A DNA stretch of 64,000 nucleotides from Paenalicyclobacillus macrosporangiidus (GTDB lineage Bacteria > Bacillota > Bacilli > Alicyclobacillales > Alicyclobacillaceae). The notes under the pieces were generated by a model. It did not search any database. It was given only the letters and a program-made list of their open reading frames with translations, and had not been told where the DNA came from. The stretch is from the NCBI RefSeq assembly GCF_900116805.1, contig NZ_FPBV01000014.1:1-64000 (forward strand), written 5' to 3'. Shown piece by piece: positions 36,917-44,827 of the stretch; position 1 is the stretch's first letter, and the number at the start of each line of letters is the position of its first letter. Position numbers and translations under genes: made by a program.

Positions 36917-39033
36917 TTTGAAACTTCCTTTCGAATTTTATCCGGATCTGGATACTCAATCCGGGCGTGATAGATGCCTTTCAACGTCTTCATGAACGCA
37001 CCGACCATCGCGTCCAGATCCTGCAGCGTCAGGTCGCACTCGTCCAATTGGCCGTCCTGCAGACGGTCCCGGATGATCTTGCGGATCACGCCCTCGACCC
37101 GGTTCGGGGTCGGCTTGCTCATGCTGCGCACCGCTGCCTCCACCGCGTCACAGATCATCAGAATGGCGCACTCCCGCGTCTTCGGCTTGGGCCCCGGGTA
37201 ACGGAAGTCGTCCACCTTCACGGTGCCGTTCTTGTCCGCCTCCCGCGCCTTGTTATAAAAATACCATAATATGGTCGTTCCGTGATGCGTGGCGCAGATG
37301 TCCCGGATCGGTTTCGGCATGCCGGCTTTTTCGAGCATCTCCAGCCCGTCCGACACGTGCGACGTGATGATCAGGTGGCTGAGGCTCGGTGCAATCCGGT
37401 CGTGCGGATTGTCCTTCGTCATCTGGTTTTCGACGAAAAACAAGGGGCGCCTCGTCTTGCCCACGTCGTGATAGTACGCGCCGACCCGGCACAGGAGCGG
37501 ATCGGCGCCCACCAACTCCGCAGCCGCCTCCGCCAGGTTGCCGACGATGAGGCTGTGGTGGTACGTCCCCGGCGCCTCCATCAACAGCTTCTTCAGCAAC
37601 GGGTTGTTGGGATTAGACAGCTCCAGCAAACGGATGGCCGTCAGCAGGCCGAACGCCCCTTCGAAGAAGGGGAGGATGCCGATGGTCAGGACGGCGCTCC
37701 CCAATCCCCCCAGGGCCCCCAGGCCGATGTGCAGGGAGGTGGTATGCCAGTCGCCCCCCGTCTCCGTGTCCGTCAGGCTCATCGCCAGAATGCCGGCGAC
37801 CTGCACCAGCGAGACGAGAAAGCCGGCGCGCATGAACGTCCCCCGGTGGGTCACCTTGTTCACCGTGTACGCCCCGACCAGGGACGACGTGAAACTGACC
37901 AGCGTCAGGCCGTAGTCGAAACCGAACGCGGCGCCGAACCATAACGACGTGAAGCACGCCGTCATCCAGGCGAGCGAGGCGTCGAGCAACACGGTGATCA
38001 GCATCGCGCCCATGGACATCGGGACCAGGTAGGCGATGGACTCCGGCCCGCCGGCGTTGACGATGCCCTTGGCCACCCGAATGATGACCGCCATCCAGAT
38101 GAGGATGAGCGACAAAATCAGCAGCGACAGGTTGTCCAGGCGCCGGCGCATCCCCCGCCGCTCGATGTAGCTGGCCAACAGGCCGCCCAGGATCAACATG
38201 AACAGCGCGAATCCGGCCAACACCCCGTAGTTCGGATGGCTCCGGTACAGGCCGACGTCCCTCAACTGGCTGAGGACGGTGTCGGTGATCACCTCGTTCT
38301 TGTTGACAATCACCTGGCCCTTGTGGATGTACTTGTCGGGGACGGCCTTCGCCGCCGCCTGCCGCGCGGCTTCGGTGGCGTCCGGCTGATACACCATGTT
38401 CGGCTTGAGGACGCTGACCACCACGTTCTGGACAATCAGCCGCGACACCCGGTCGAGGTCGTAGTTGAGCATCTGCCGGTCCACCAACAGACCCGCCTGC
38501 TGCGCCGCCTCCTGGTTGAACGGTTGATCCAGCAGGTCGTGGACGATGCGGTCCGCCACGCTCTGCAGGATGCTGATCTGCCGGCTGTCGAGGCCGACCA
38601 GCGCCTGAAGCGTCGACTGGGACACCTGTTTGGGCGCGATGGCCGCCAGTGACTCAATCCGTTCCGCCTGCGTGAGCTGCTTGTCCGACACCACCTTGAT
38701 GGCCGCGCCGAACAGCGTGTCCACCTGCTGCAGCGCCTGTTGTTCGACCGCCGGAGACTGGACGTATTGCTTCGGCACCTTGGCCATCGCGGCCTGCCGT
38801 TCTTCTTCCGTGGCCTTGGTGTCCACCGCCGTGATGGGCGCCCGGATGGTGACCGGGCTGGTCTGCCCGACCTGGAAATCGTAGCGTGGCGGCAAGACCG
38901 TCCCCACCAGCACCAGGTACAAGACCACCAGGGCTCCGACGTACAACACCAGGCGGATGCGCCGGTTCTCGCGGAATCCGGGGTCGTCGAGCCATTGGCG
39001 GATGGCCAAGCTCCAGGTTGACCACAAGTTCAT
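36913..39033 (-). CDS. 7TM-HD domain c-di-AMP phosphodiesterase (PgpH/YqfF)
   Basis: A 706-residue membrane protein. An N-terminal helix (about 25-45) precedes a large extracytoplasmic 7TMR-HDED domain (about 50-280). Seven hydrophobic helices follow, and the C-terminal HD domain shows HHSLIVGNLAEAAAELVGAD, RVGAYYHDVGKTRRP and ITSHVSDGLE. PgpH-type proteins degrade c-di-AMP to pApA. It is therefore a likely partner of the c-di-AMP riboswitch at 5188-5308 in the same window, at a distance of over 30 kb. It sits in the usual place between phoH and ybeY. Confidence 0.95.
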   Translation of the reverse strand: MNLWSTWSLAIRQWLDDPGFRENRRIRLVLYVGALVVLYLVLVGTVLPPRYDFQVGQTSPVTIRAPITAVDTKATEEERQAAMAKVPKQYVQSPAVEQQALQQVDTLFGAAIKVVSDKQLTQAERIESLAAIAPKQVSQSTLQALVGLDSRQISILQSVADRIVHDLLDQPFNQEAAQQAGLLVDRQMLNYDLDRVSRLIVQNVVVSVLKPNMVYQPDATEAARQAAAKAVPDKYIHKGQVIVNKNEVITDTVLSQLRDVGLYRSHPNYGVLAGFALFMLILGGLLASYIERRGMRRRLDNLSLLILSLILIWMAVIIRVAKGIVNAGGPESIAYLVPMSMGAMLITVLLDASLAWMTACFTSLWFGAAFGFDYGLTLVSFTSSLVGAYTVNKVTHRGTFMRAGFLVSLVQVAGILAMSLTDTETGGDWHTTSLHIGLGALGGLGSAVLTIGILPFFEGAFGLLTAIRLLELSNPNNPLLKKLLMEAPGTYHHSLIVGNLAEAAAELVGADPLLCRVGAYYHDVGKTRRPLFFVENQMTKDNPHDRIAPSLSHLIITSHVSDGLEMLEKAGMPKPIRDICATHHGTTILWYFYNKAREADKNGTVKVDDFRYPGPKPKTRECAILMICDAVEAAVRSMSKPTPNRVEGVIRKIIRDRLQDGQLDECDLTLQDLDAMVGAFMKTLKGIYHARIEYPDPDKIRKEVSK

Positions 39034-39096
39034 ATCCCTTATCCCCTTGTGTGCGTGTCCGCGCGGGAATGGGGCGCGGACAGCGCCACGCCCGGA

Positions 39097-40068
39097 TCAG
39101 CGCTGCGCGTTCGCCGAGGTCTCGTATGCCTCGATGATGCGCTGAACCAGGTGATGCCGGACGACGTCGTCACCGCTGAAGTGGCAGAAGGCGATCCCGT
39201 CGATGCCCCGCAGAATGCGCTCCGCCTGCACCAAGCCGGACGGCCGGCCGGGCGGCAGATCGATTTGTGTGACGTCGCCCGTGATCACCATTTTCGACCC
39301 AAACCCCAGGCGTGTCAAAAACATCTTCATTTGCTCGGCGGTCGTGTTCTGGGCTTCGTCCAGGATGACGAACGAGTCGTCGAGCGTGCGCCCGCGCATG
39401 TACGCGAGCGGGGCGATCTCGATGCTGCCGCGCTCCAGCGCACGCTGCACCTGCTCCGGGCCGTACACGTCGTACAGGGCGTCGTAGATGGGCCGCAGGT
39501 ACGGATCCACCTTTTCCTGCAAATCCCCCGGAAGAAAGCCCAAGTTCTCCCCCGCCTCGACCGCGGGCCGGGTCAACACAATCCGCTTGACGTCGCCCCG
39601 CTTGAGGGCCGCCACCGCCATCGCCACCGCGAGGTACGTCTTCCCGGTCCCGGCCGGGCCGATGCCGAACACGATGTCCTGGCGCCGGATGGCCTCGACG
39701 TAACGCCGTTGGCCCAGCGTCTTGATGCGCACCGGCTTCCCCTTGAAGGTGGTCGCCACCTCGGCCGTGTACAACGGGACCAATTCGGCGATCTCGCCGC
39801 GCTTGGCCAGATCCACCGCGTGCCGGTAGTCGCCCTCCGAGAGATGGACACCCAGTTGGGACAGTTGCGTCACCGCCTTCATGAGCGCGACCATGGTGTC
39901 GACTTCCGCAGCGTCACCCGCAAAGGACACCTCGGTCCCCCGCATCGTCACCTTCGCCGCAAACGCCTCATCGAGGAGCCGCAGCAGCGCGTCGTGCGGC
40001 CCCAGGACGGAGACCGCTTCGTCGTTGTTGGCAAACGCCCACCTGCGGACGATGATGTCCTGCCCCAA
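39097..40068 (-). CDS. phoH: PhoH-like ATPase
   Basis: A 323-residue cytosolic P-loop protein with the Walker A motif GPAGTGKT at 137-144 and Walker B VILDEAQNTTAEQMKMFLTR. The N-terminal part (about 1-110) carries a KH-like region. VITGDVTQIDLP is the sensor-like motif. PhoH-family proteins are linked to RNA handling together with YbeY. The position between yqfD and yqfF-ybeY is the standard Bacilli order. The start is ATG 40068. The 48-base gap to yqfD shows no promoter. Confidence 0.94.
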   Translation of the reverse strand: MGQDIIVRRWAFANNDEAVSVLGPHDALLRLLDEAFAAKVTMRGTEVSFAGDAAEVDTMVALMKAVTQLSQLGVHLSEGDYRHAVDLAKRGEIAELVPLYTAEVATTFKGKPVRIKTLGQRRYVEAIRRQDIVFGIGPAGTGKTYLAVAMAVAALKRGDVKRIVLTRPAVEAGENLGFLPGDLQEKVDPYLRPIYDALYDVYGPEQVQRALERGSIEIAPLAYMRGRTLDDSFVILDEAQNTTAEQMKMFLTRLGFGSKMVITGDVTQIDLPPGRPSGLVQAERILRGIDGIAFCHFSGDDVVRHHLVQRIIEAYETSANAQR

Positions 40069-40116
40069 CCAGCCACCACTCCTTCACGCCCGCGCCCCGT
40101 CCGGTTCCGTTGGGGT

Positions 40117-41289
40117 CTAGCGAAGGGGGGCGGGAACGCCGATGTCTTCTTCGGTTCGTGTCAATACCGTCGCGTATAGCTTACCATGTGCCACTTGGGA
40201 CTGTAAAACCGTCTGTCCCAACACCGTCCCTTCCCCCATCTGGCGGCGGACGTCCTGCGCGGCCAGCTCCAGCGCGCGGGCGCGCGCGGCCTGCTCGCTG
40301 AGCGCCACCTGGGAGGCCGTCGCCTCGTACAGCGTCACCTTGCGCCACTGCACCGGCAGCCGCCAGGGACCGACGTGCCAGTCGGTATCGTCGTCTCGTT
40401 CATAGCTGGCGGCGAACGCGGGCTCCCGCCAGCCCCATGCCCGGATGGCCCAGCCGCCCAGGACGAGGTAGCCCCGCTCCGCCTTCTCTCCCGTCAGCGC
40501 CTGCACCTGAAGCGTCAAGGGCACCTGCACGCGCGACGTGTACCAGACCTCTGCCAACACCTTTCCGTCCGCAGGGACCCTGGCCGCGCCGCCGCCCAAG
40601 GCCCCCGAGACCAGCACCTGCCCCGGGCGGACCACCTGACCGGGGCGCACCAGCGCTTGTCCGCGCGTCGCAAACACCTTTTGAATCACGGCGGGCTTCC
40701 CTGCGACCAGGTTGCGCGGCGCCGTGGACCCCGACGCCGGGCCCGACACCCGTTCCACGGCCTCCAGCCGCGCTTTGCTCCCGTCCATCTGGACGCCGAC
40801 CCACACCATCGACGGGGCTCGGCGGAGGATTTCCGCCTGAAGCGTCTGGGTGTCCGGCAACGCCCTCCGGAACACCGCTGGCCTCAGGCCGCTGTCCCGG
40901 GCCGCTTGCAGCAGCGTCATCCGCCCCTCGTCGCTGATCTGGCCCCCCACGTCCACCTGCCACACGACGGACCCCAGTCCGTACATCACCAGCACGAACA
41001 GGACCGCCCCCGCCAAGAAGAAGGGCCGCCGCCGGGCACGACGGACCGTGAATGCGAGGCCCCTGCGTTTGAGGATCCGAAAACGCACCCGGTGGCGCCG
41101 GCACAGCGCGTGCAGCGTTCTGAACTGTCCCAGGGAGACGGTCAGGGTGCAGCGGCTGCCGCGGACGCGGACACCGCGCAACCGCACCCCTTGCCGGGCA
41201 CACTGGCCCAACACGGTGGAGATGGCCTCTCCGCGCAATTCCAAGTCCAGCGATCCCCCGAACCGCACGCCCCCCCGAGCCGCCATCAT
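40117..41289 (-). CDS. yqfD: Sporulation protein YqfD
   Basis: A 390-residue sporulation-associated protein. It has one membrane helix (about 91-110, PFFLAGAVLFVLVMYGLGSV) after an N-terminal region that reads RGVRVRGSRCTLTVSLGQ. The extended C-terminal outside domain contains RRAPSMVWVGVQMDGSKARL and the G-rich RPGQVVRPGQVLVSGALGGG. This order fits the stage IV YqfD family of endospore formers, where the gene is expressed in the mother cell under sigma E. It overlaps yqfC by 4 bp. Confidence 0.93.
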   Translation of the reverse strand: MMAARGGVRFGGSLDLELRGEAISTVLGQCARQGVRLRGVRVRGSRCTLTVSLGQFRTLHALCRRHRVRFRILKRRGLAFTVRRARRRPFFLAGAVLFVLVMYGLGSVVWQVDVGGQISDEGRMTLLQAARDSGLRPAVFRRALPDTQTLQAEILRRAPSMVWVGVQMDGSKARLEAVERVSGPASGSTAPRNLVAGKPAVIQKVFATRGQALVRPGQVVRPGQVLVSGALGGGAARVPADGKVLAEVWYTSRVQVPLTLQVQALTGEKAERGYLVLGGWAIRAWGWREPAFAASYERDDDTDWHVGPWRLPVQWRKVTLYEATASQVALSEQAARARALELAAQDVRRQMGEGTVLGQTVLQSQVAHGKLYATVLTRTEEDIGVPAPLR

Positions 41290-41594
41290 CCTCTTCCTCC
41301 TGGACCCGGTGGTTGCAGGCGGCGGTACGTGATCCGGTCCACGCGGCCTGACACGTGGACTTCTCCGCTCGCGACCAACTGGACCGTGAACGCGTCCCCT
41401 TCCAGCCGCACAGCCATCTCCCCGAGGTCAATCTCCACCTCTTTTTCATCGACGTGCAGCAGCGACACCGCTTGTTCGACGACCACCTCCTGGCCGCCGA
41501 CGCACGTCAGGCGGGCGACGCGCTGCAGGGCGTCCTGGGGCAGCGCCAACAGGTCCGTGACGGTCCGCTGAATCCTGCGCTTCCAACCGTGCAT
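41286..41594 (-). CDS. yqfC: Sporulation protein YqfC
   Basis: A 102-residue small protein with the YabP/YqfC family pattern: LTCVGGQEVVVEQAVSLLHV followed by a repeated beta-rich segment (VEIDLGEMAVRLEGDAFTV). The start at 41594 has GAGGAGG eight bases upstream; the frame extends further with no ribosome site. Expected to be sigma-E dependent with yqfD. A weak CATACCCAT -10-like box lies about 50 bases upstream on the minus strand (plus-strand 41639-41647), but no good -35 was found. Confidence 0.92.
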   Translation of the reverse strand: MHGWKRRIQRTVTDLLALPQDALQRVARLTCVGGQEVVVEQAVSLLHVDEKEVEIDLGEMAVRLEGDAFTVQLVASGEVHVSGRVDRITYRRLQPPGPGGRG

Positions 41595-41716
41595 CCCCGT
41601 CCCCTCCTCCCGGCCGATGTGCGATGGTCCCTCTTTCAATGGGTATGACAAGTCCATGCGGACTAGCACCGGGACCTGGCACCGAACCCGGAGGACAGAC
41701 CAGAGTGCGCCCAAAA

Positions 41717-41770
41717 GCGTAAAAAGCCGCCGGTTCATCCGCCCTGAACGGGCCTGGATGAAACGGCGGC
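41717..41770 (-). terminator. Rho-independent terminator of rpsU-yqeY
   Basis: On the minus strand an imperfect 15-bp stem (GCCGCCGTTTCATCC with GGATGAACCGGCGGC) is followed by TTTTTACGCTTTT. It lies 58 bases after the yqeY stop and isolates yqfC from that operon. Confidence 0.9.
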
Positions 41771-41828
41771 CACCGTGTACGCAAGCTCTTCAACTGAACC
41801 CCCGCATCGGGGGAAACTCGCCTGGAAG

Positions 41829-42269
41829 CTACAGCAGGGACTGCACCACCTGCTGAACCACACGTCCGTCCGCACGCCCGCGGACCTTCGGCATCAGGGC
41901 GGACATGACCTTGCCCATGTCCGATTTTCCCTTCGCGCCGACCTCGGCGATCACTTCCGCAGCCAGATGGCGCAGGTCCTCCTCCGTCAGCGGCTCGGGC
42001 AGGTAACTCGTCAGAATCTCAATCTCCTGGCGCGCCTCTTCGGCCAAGTCGGTTCGTCCGGCACTCTCGAACGCCTGGAGGGAGTCTCGGCGCTGTTTGA
42101 GTTCCTTTTGAATCACGGCGAGGATGCCCTCGTCGTCCAGGGGCGCACCCGTTTCAATCTCGCGGTTCTTCATGGCCGACCGCACCATGCGGATGACGGA
42201 CAGGCGCACCTTGTCCTTGGCTTTCATCGCGTGCTTCATGTCCTCAGACAGGCGCTCCGAAAGACTCAT
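41829..42269 (-). CDS. yqeY: GatB/YqeY domain protein
   Basis: A 146-residue helical protein equal to the C-terminal tail domain of GatB, the subunit of the amidotransferase that corrects Glu-tRNA(Gln). The full-length pattern is present: DMKHAMKAKDKVRLSVIRM, KELKQRRDSLQAFESAGRTD and a C-terminal GKVMSALMPKVRGRADGRVV. The stand-alone YqeY function is unknown; tRNA binding is likely by homology. The start at 42269 has GGAGG eight bases away. It follows rpsU by 25 bases in the same operon. Confidence 0.94.
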   Translation of the reverse strand: MSLSERLSEDMKHAMKAKDKVRLSVIRMVRSAMKNREIETGAPLDDEGILAVIQKELKQRRDSLQAFESAGRTDLAEEARQEIEILTSYLPEPLTEEDLRHLAAEVIAEVGAKGKSDMGKVMSALMPKVRGRADGRVVQQVVQSLL

Positions 42270-42294
42270 GCGAACGGCCTCCTGCTCGTTTGAC

Positions 42295-42474
42295 TCAGTA
42301 CGCGCGCCGCTTCTTGCGCGCCGCTTCTGCCTTCTTCTTGCGCGCCACGCTCGGCTTCTCATAGTGGGACCGTTTGCGGATCTCCGCCAACACTCCGTCC
42401 TTCGCGGTCGCTTTCTTGAAGCGCCGAAGTGCACTGTCCAGAGATTCGTTTTTGCGAACTTTGATTCCGGACAT
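42295..42474 (-). CDS. rpsU: Ribosomal protein bS21
   Basis: A 59-residue basic protein of the 30S subunit, near the 16S 3' end. Sequence start [19 protein letters not shown] and the Arg/Lys-rich end fit bS21. The ATG at 42474 has GGAGGGAGGG a few bases upstream; the frame begins earlier without need. It is the first gene of the rpsU-yqeY operon behind a consensus promoter. Confidence 0.97.
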   Translation of the reverse strand: MSGIKVRKNESLDSALRRFKKATAKDGVLAEIRKRSHYEKPSVARKKKAEAARKKRRAY

Positions 42475-42517
42475 CGATCTCCCTCCCTCCGCCCCAGGCA
42501 AATCGTGAATCAGACGT

Positions 42518-42547
42518 ATTATAGTACACCCGCGAACACGCTGTCAA
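42518..42547 (-). promoter_or_regulatory. Sigma-A promoter of rpsU-yqeY
   Basis: On the minus strand TTGACA (42542-42547), an 18-base spacer and TATAAT (42518-42523) match both consensus hexamers perfectly. Confidence 0.94.
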
Positions 42548-42616
42548 ACCGCTTCCAGCCGTGCAGGCATGACCCTCGCAAACCGTTCATAGGTTGAGAA
42601 GGTGGAGGTGTTGTCC

Positions 42617-43552
42617 GTGTTCTGGAACCTGGCGACGGCCGCCGCAGCGCTGTTCGTCTTCATCGGAGGCCTGCAGGTCATGCGGGCAGGGCTCGAGGCC
42701 ATGGTCGACAGCCGCCTTCCCGACCTCCTGCATCGGTTGGCGCGCACACCCGGCCGGGGCATCTTGACCGGCACCGTGATCACCGCCCTCGTCCAGAGCA
42801 GCGCCGCCATCACCGCCGCCACCGTCGGATTGGTCGCCGGCGGCAGCCTGGCGTTCCAGGACGCCCTCGGCATCGTGCTCGGGGCCAACGTCGGATCGAC
42901 CATCACGCCTCAGTTGCTCACGCTCGATCTCACAGCGGCCGCCGTCGTGACCCTCGCCATCGGCACCGCCGGTTGGATGTCGGGCGGCCCGCGTGTGCGT
43001 CAGATGAGCCGGGCGCTCACCGGTTTCTCGTGCGTGTTCATCGCGTTGCACGTCCTGGAGCTGGCCCTGCAGCCGGTGGCCAAAACGGTGTGGTTTCAGG
43101 CCTGGCTTCAGGGGGCGGCCGGAAATCCCGTGTCCGCGCTCCTCACCGGGTGCCTGGCCAGCGTCATCGTCCAGTCGAGCACGGTGACCACCGTGATTGC
43201 CATGACCCTCGCCGCCGATGGCGTGCTGCCCGTGCCGGCCGGCATCGCCATCGTGTTCGGCGCCAACGTCGGCACGTGCGTGACGTCCGTGATCGCGTCC
43301 ATCGGCCAGATCCGTCCCGCGCAGCAGGTGGCCCTCGCGCACGTGCTGCTCAACGCCGGCGGCGCGTTGGCGTTCCTGCCCCTGCTCGGGCCTTACAGCC
43401 GCCTCATGGCCGCCCTCGCGGGCAGCCCGGCGCAGCAGATCGCCAACGCCCACACCGTGTTCAACGTGCTGTGCACGCTCCTCGTCTGGCCGATGGCCCA
43501 CCCGTTCGCCCGGTTGGTGGAACGGTTACTGCCGGACCATCGCCACGCCTGA
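42617..43552 (+). CDS. Na/Pi-cotransporter family protein (YqeW-like)
   Basis: A 311-residue membrane protein with two PF02690 repeats. Each carries the diagnostic QSS motif: TALVQSSAAITAATVGL near residue 60 and SVIVQSSTVTTVIAMTL near 190. Both are followed by a GANVGS/GANVGT segment. About eight to nine helices are expected; it has no C-terminal PhoU domain. It probably imports phosphate with sodium, but the family also moves other anions. I chose GTG 42617, eight bases after GGAGG; GTG 42602 is the longer option. It ends 27 bases inside the opposite NUDIX-DeoC gene. Bacillus also keeps yqeW beside yqeY. Confidence 0.87.
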   Translation: MFWNLATAAAALFVFIGGLQVMRAGLEAMVDSRLPDLLHRLARTPGRGILTGTVITALVQSSAAITAATVGLVAGGSLAFQDALGIVLGANVGSTITPQLLTLDLTAAAVVTLAIGTAGWMSGGPRVRQMSRALTGFSCVFIALHVLELALQPVAKTVWFQAWLQGAAGNPVSALLTGCLASVIVQSSTVTTVIAMTLAADGVLPVPAGIAIVFGANVGTCVTSVIASIGQIRPAQQVALAHVLLNAGGALAFLPLLGPYSRLMAALAGSPAQQIANAHTVFNVLCTLLVWPMAHPFARLVERLLPDHRHA

Positions 43553-44803
43553 ACTGGTGCCGATGCGCGTGGCCCCGTAGCGCATCATCGCCAAGGCGTC
43601 CGCACGCGTACGCACGCCGCCCGCTGCCTTCACACCACGGCCCGCGGCCGCCCGGGCCATCAGGGCCACATCGGCGAGGCGCGCGCCCGTCGGCGCGAAG
43701 CCGGTGGAGGTCTTGACGAAATCGGCGCCGGCTGCGGCCGCCGCCATCGCCGCCATGCAGACCTGCGCATAGGTGAGGAAGTGGGTCTCCAGAATGGCTT
43801 TCACCATCACGCCGGGGTGCCGATGCGCCGCTTCGCACACGCGCCGCACGTGTTCATGCACCGTCCAGACGTCGTCCTCGCGCATGGACCCGACCGGGAT
43901 CACCATGTCGATCTCGCCGGCCCCCGCCCGGATCACCGCCTCCGCCTCGGCGGCCAGCGCGTCCGGATGGGCGGCCCCCAACGGGAACCCGATGACCGTG
44001 CAGATCCCGACCGGAGTCCCTGCCAGCGCCTGCTTGGCCAACGCCACATGCTGCGGGTTGACACACACGGCGTGAAAACGGAATGCCGCGGCGTCGCGGC
44101 AGAGGTTGAGAATGTCGACCGCAGAAACCTCCGGTTTGAGCAGCGTGTGCTCGATGGCGCCCGCCAACGCCTCCGGTCCCACCGTCCGCGGCAGCACCGG
44201 TGTGTCCGCCGTCCACCGGATGTGCGGCGCCACCACCGCCAACTCTTTGGCGACCGCCGCCGTCAGGTCGTCCACCAGCGGACGCACCTCGTGCCAAAGA
44301 GCGTCCAGGGCCGCCGGTTCGAAGCTCGCCTGCACACCCCGCCAACGCGTCTCCCAGCCGCCCTTGTGCCACCGCCACAGGACATCCGCCTTGGCGAAGA
44401 CCCAGGACCAGTTGTCGTACCCTCGCTCGGCATGCCGCGCCTCGGCCTGTGCCCAGGGCAGAAAATAGGCCCCCCGGACCTCCTCGGCCTGGTGGGCCGG
44501 CTCGTCCTGTTCGTCAATTTCCTCCATCAAGAACAGCCGCACCTGCTTGCGCACCGGAACCCCGTCCCGTTCTATCCGGTACTCCACCCGTCCCAGAGGG
44601 CAGAGGATGCGCGATTCAATCCCCGTCTCCTCGCGCACCTCGCGTACCGCCGCGTCCTCCCAGGTCTCCCCGGGCTCCAGATGCCCCTTCGGAAACGACA
44701 CGCGCCCGTACTGGTCGTCAATCAACAGCACTTCGAGCCCGCGCGCTCCCTGCCGGAGCACGAATCCGCCGGCCGCTCGTTCCACCCGCTCCGCTTGCGT
44801 CAC
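43526..44803 (-). CDS. NUDIX hydrolase-deoxyribose-phosphate aldolase fusion
   Basis: A 425-residue two-domain protein. The N-terminal NUDIX domain (about 1-145) has a perfect box, G40-x5-E46-x7-REVREETGI (ending at I62). A linker of about 60 residues leads to a complete DeoC domain from about 208. Its catalytic residues are present: D299 (EIDMVI), Schiff-base K364 (FVKTSTGF) and K392 (VKAAGGVR). DeoC cleaves deoxyribose-5-phosphate to acetaldehyde and glyceraldehyde-3-phosphate; NUDIX domains hydrolyse nucleoside diphosphate derivatives. DeoC is normally a separate protein of about 220 residues. No internal start or stop splits this frame. A combined nucleotide clean-up and salvage role is inferred. 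Confidence 0.92.
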   Translation of the reverse strand: MTQAERVERAAGGFVLRQGARGLEVLLIDDQYGRVSFPKGHLEPGETWEDAAVREVREETGIESRILCPLGRVEYRIERDGVPVRKQVRLFLMEEIDEQDEPAHQAEEVRGAYFLPWAQAEARHAERGYDNWSWVFAKADVLWRWHKGGWETRWRGVQASFEPAALDALWHEVRPLVDDLTAAVAKELAVVAPHIRWTADTPVLPRTVGPEALAGAIEHTLLKPEVSAVDILNLCRDAAAFRFHAVCVNPQHVALAKQALAGTPVGICTVIGFPLGAAHPDALAAEAEAVIRAGAGEIDMVIPVGSMREDDVWTVHEHVRRVCEAAHRHPGVMVKAILETHFLTYAQVCMAAMAAAAAGADFVKTSTGFAPTGARLADVALMARAAAGRGVKAAGGVRTRADALAMMRYGATRIGTSSGVAMVRQ

Positions 44804-44827
44804 GTCGGTCCTCCTCCCGCGTTGCCC

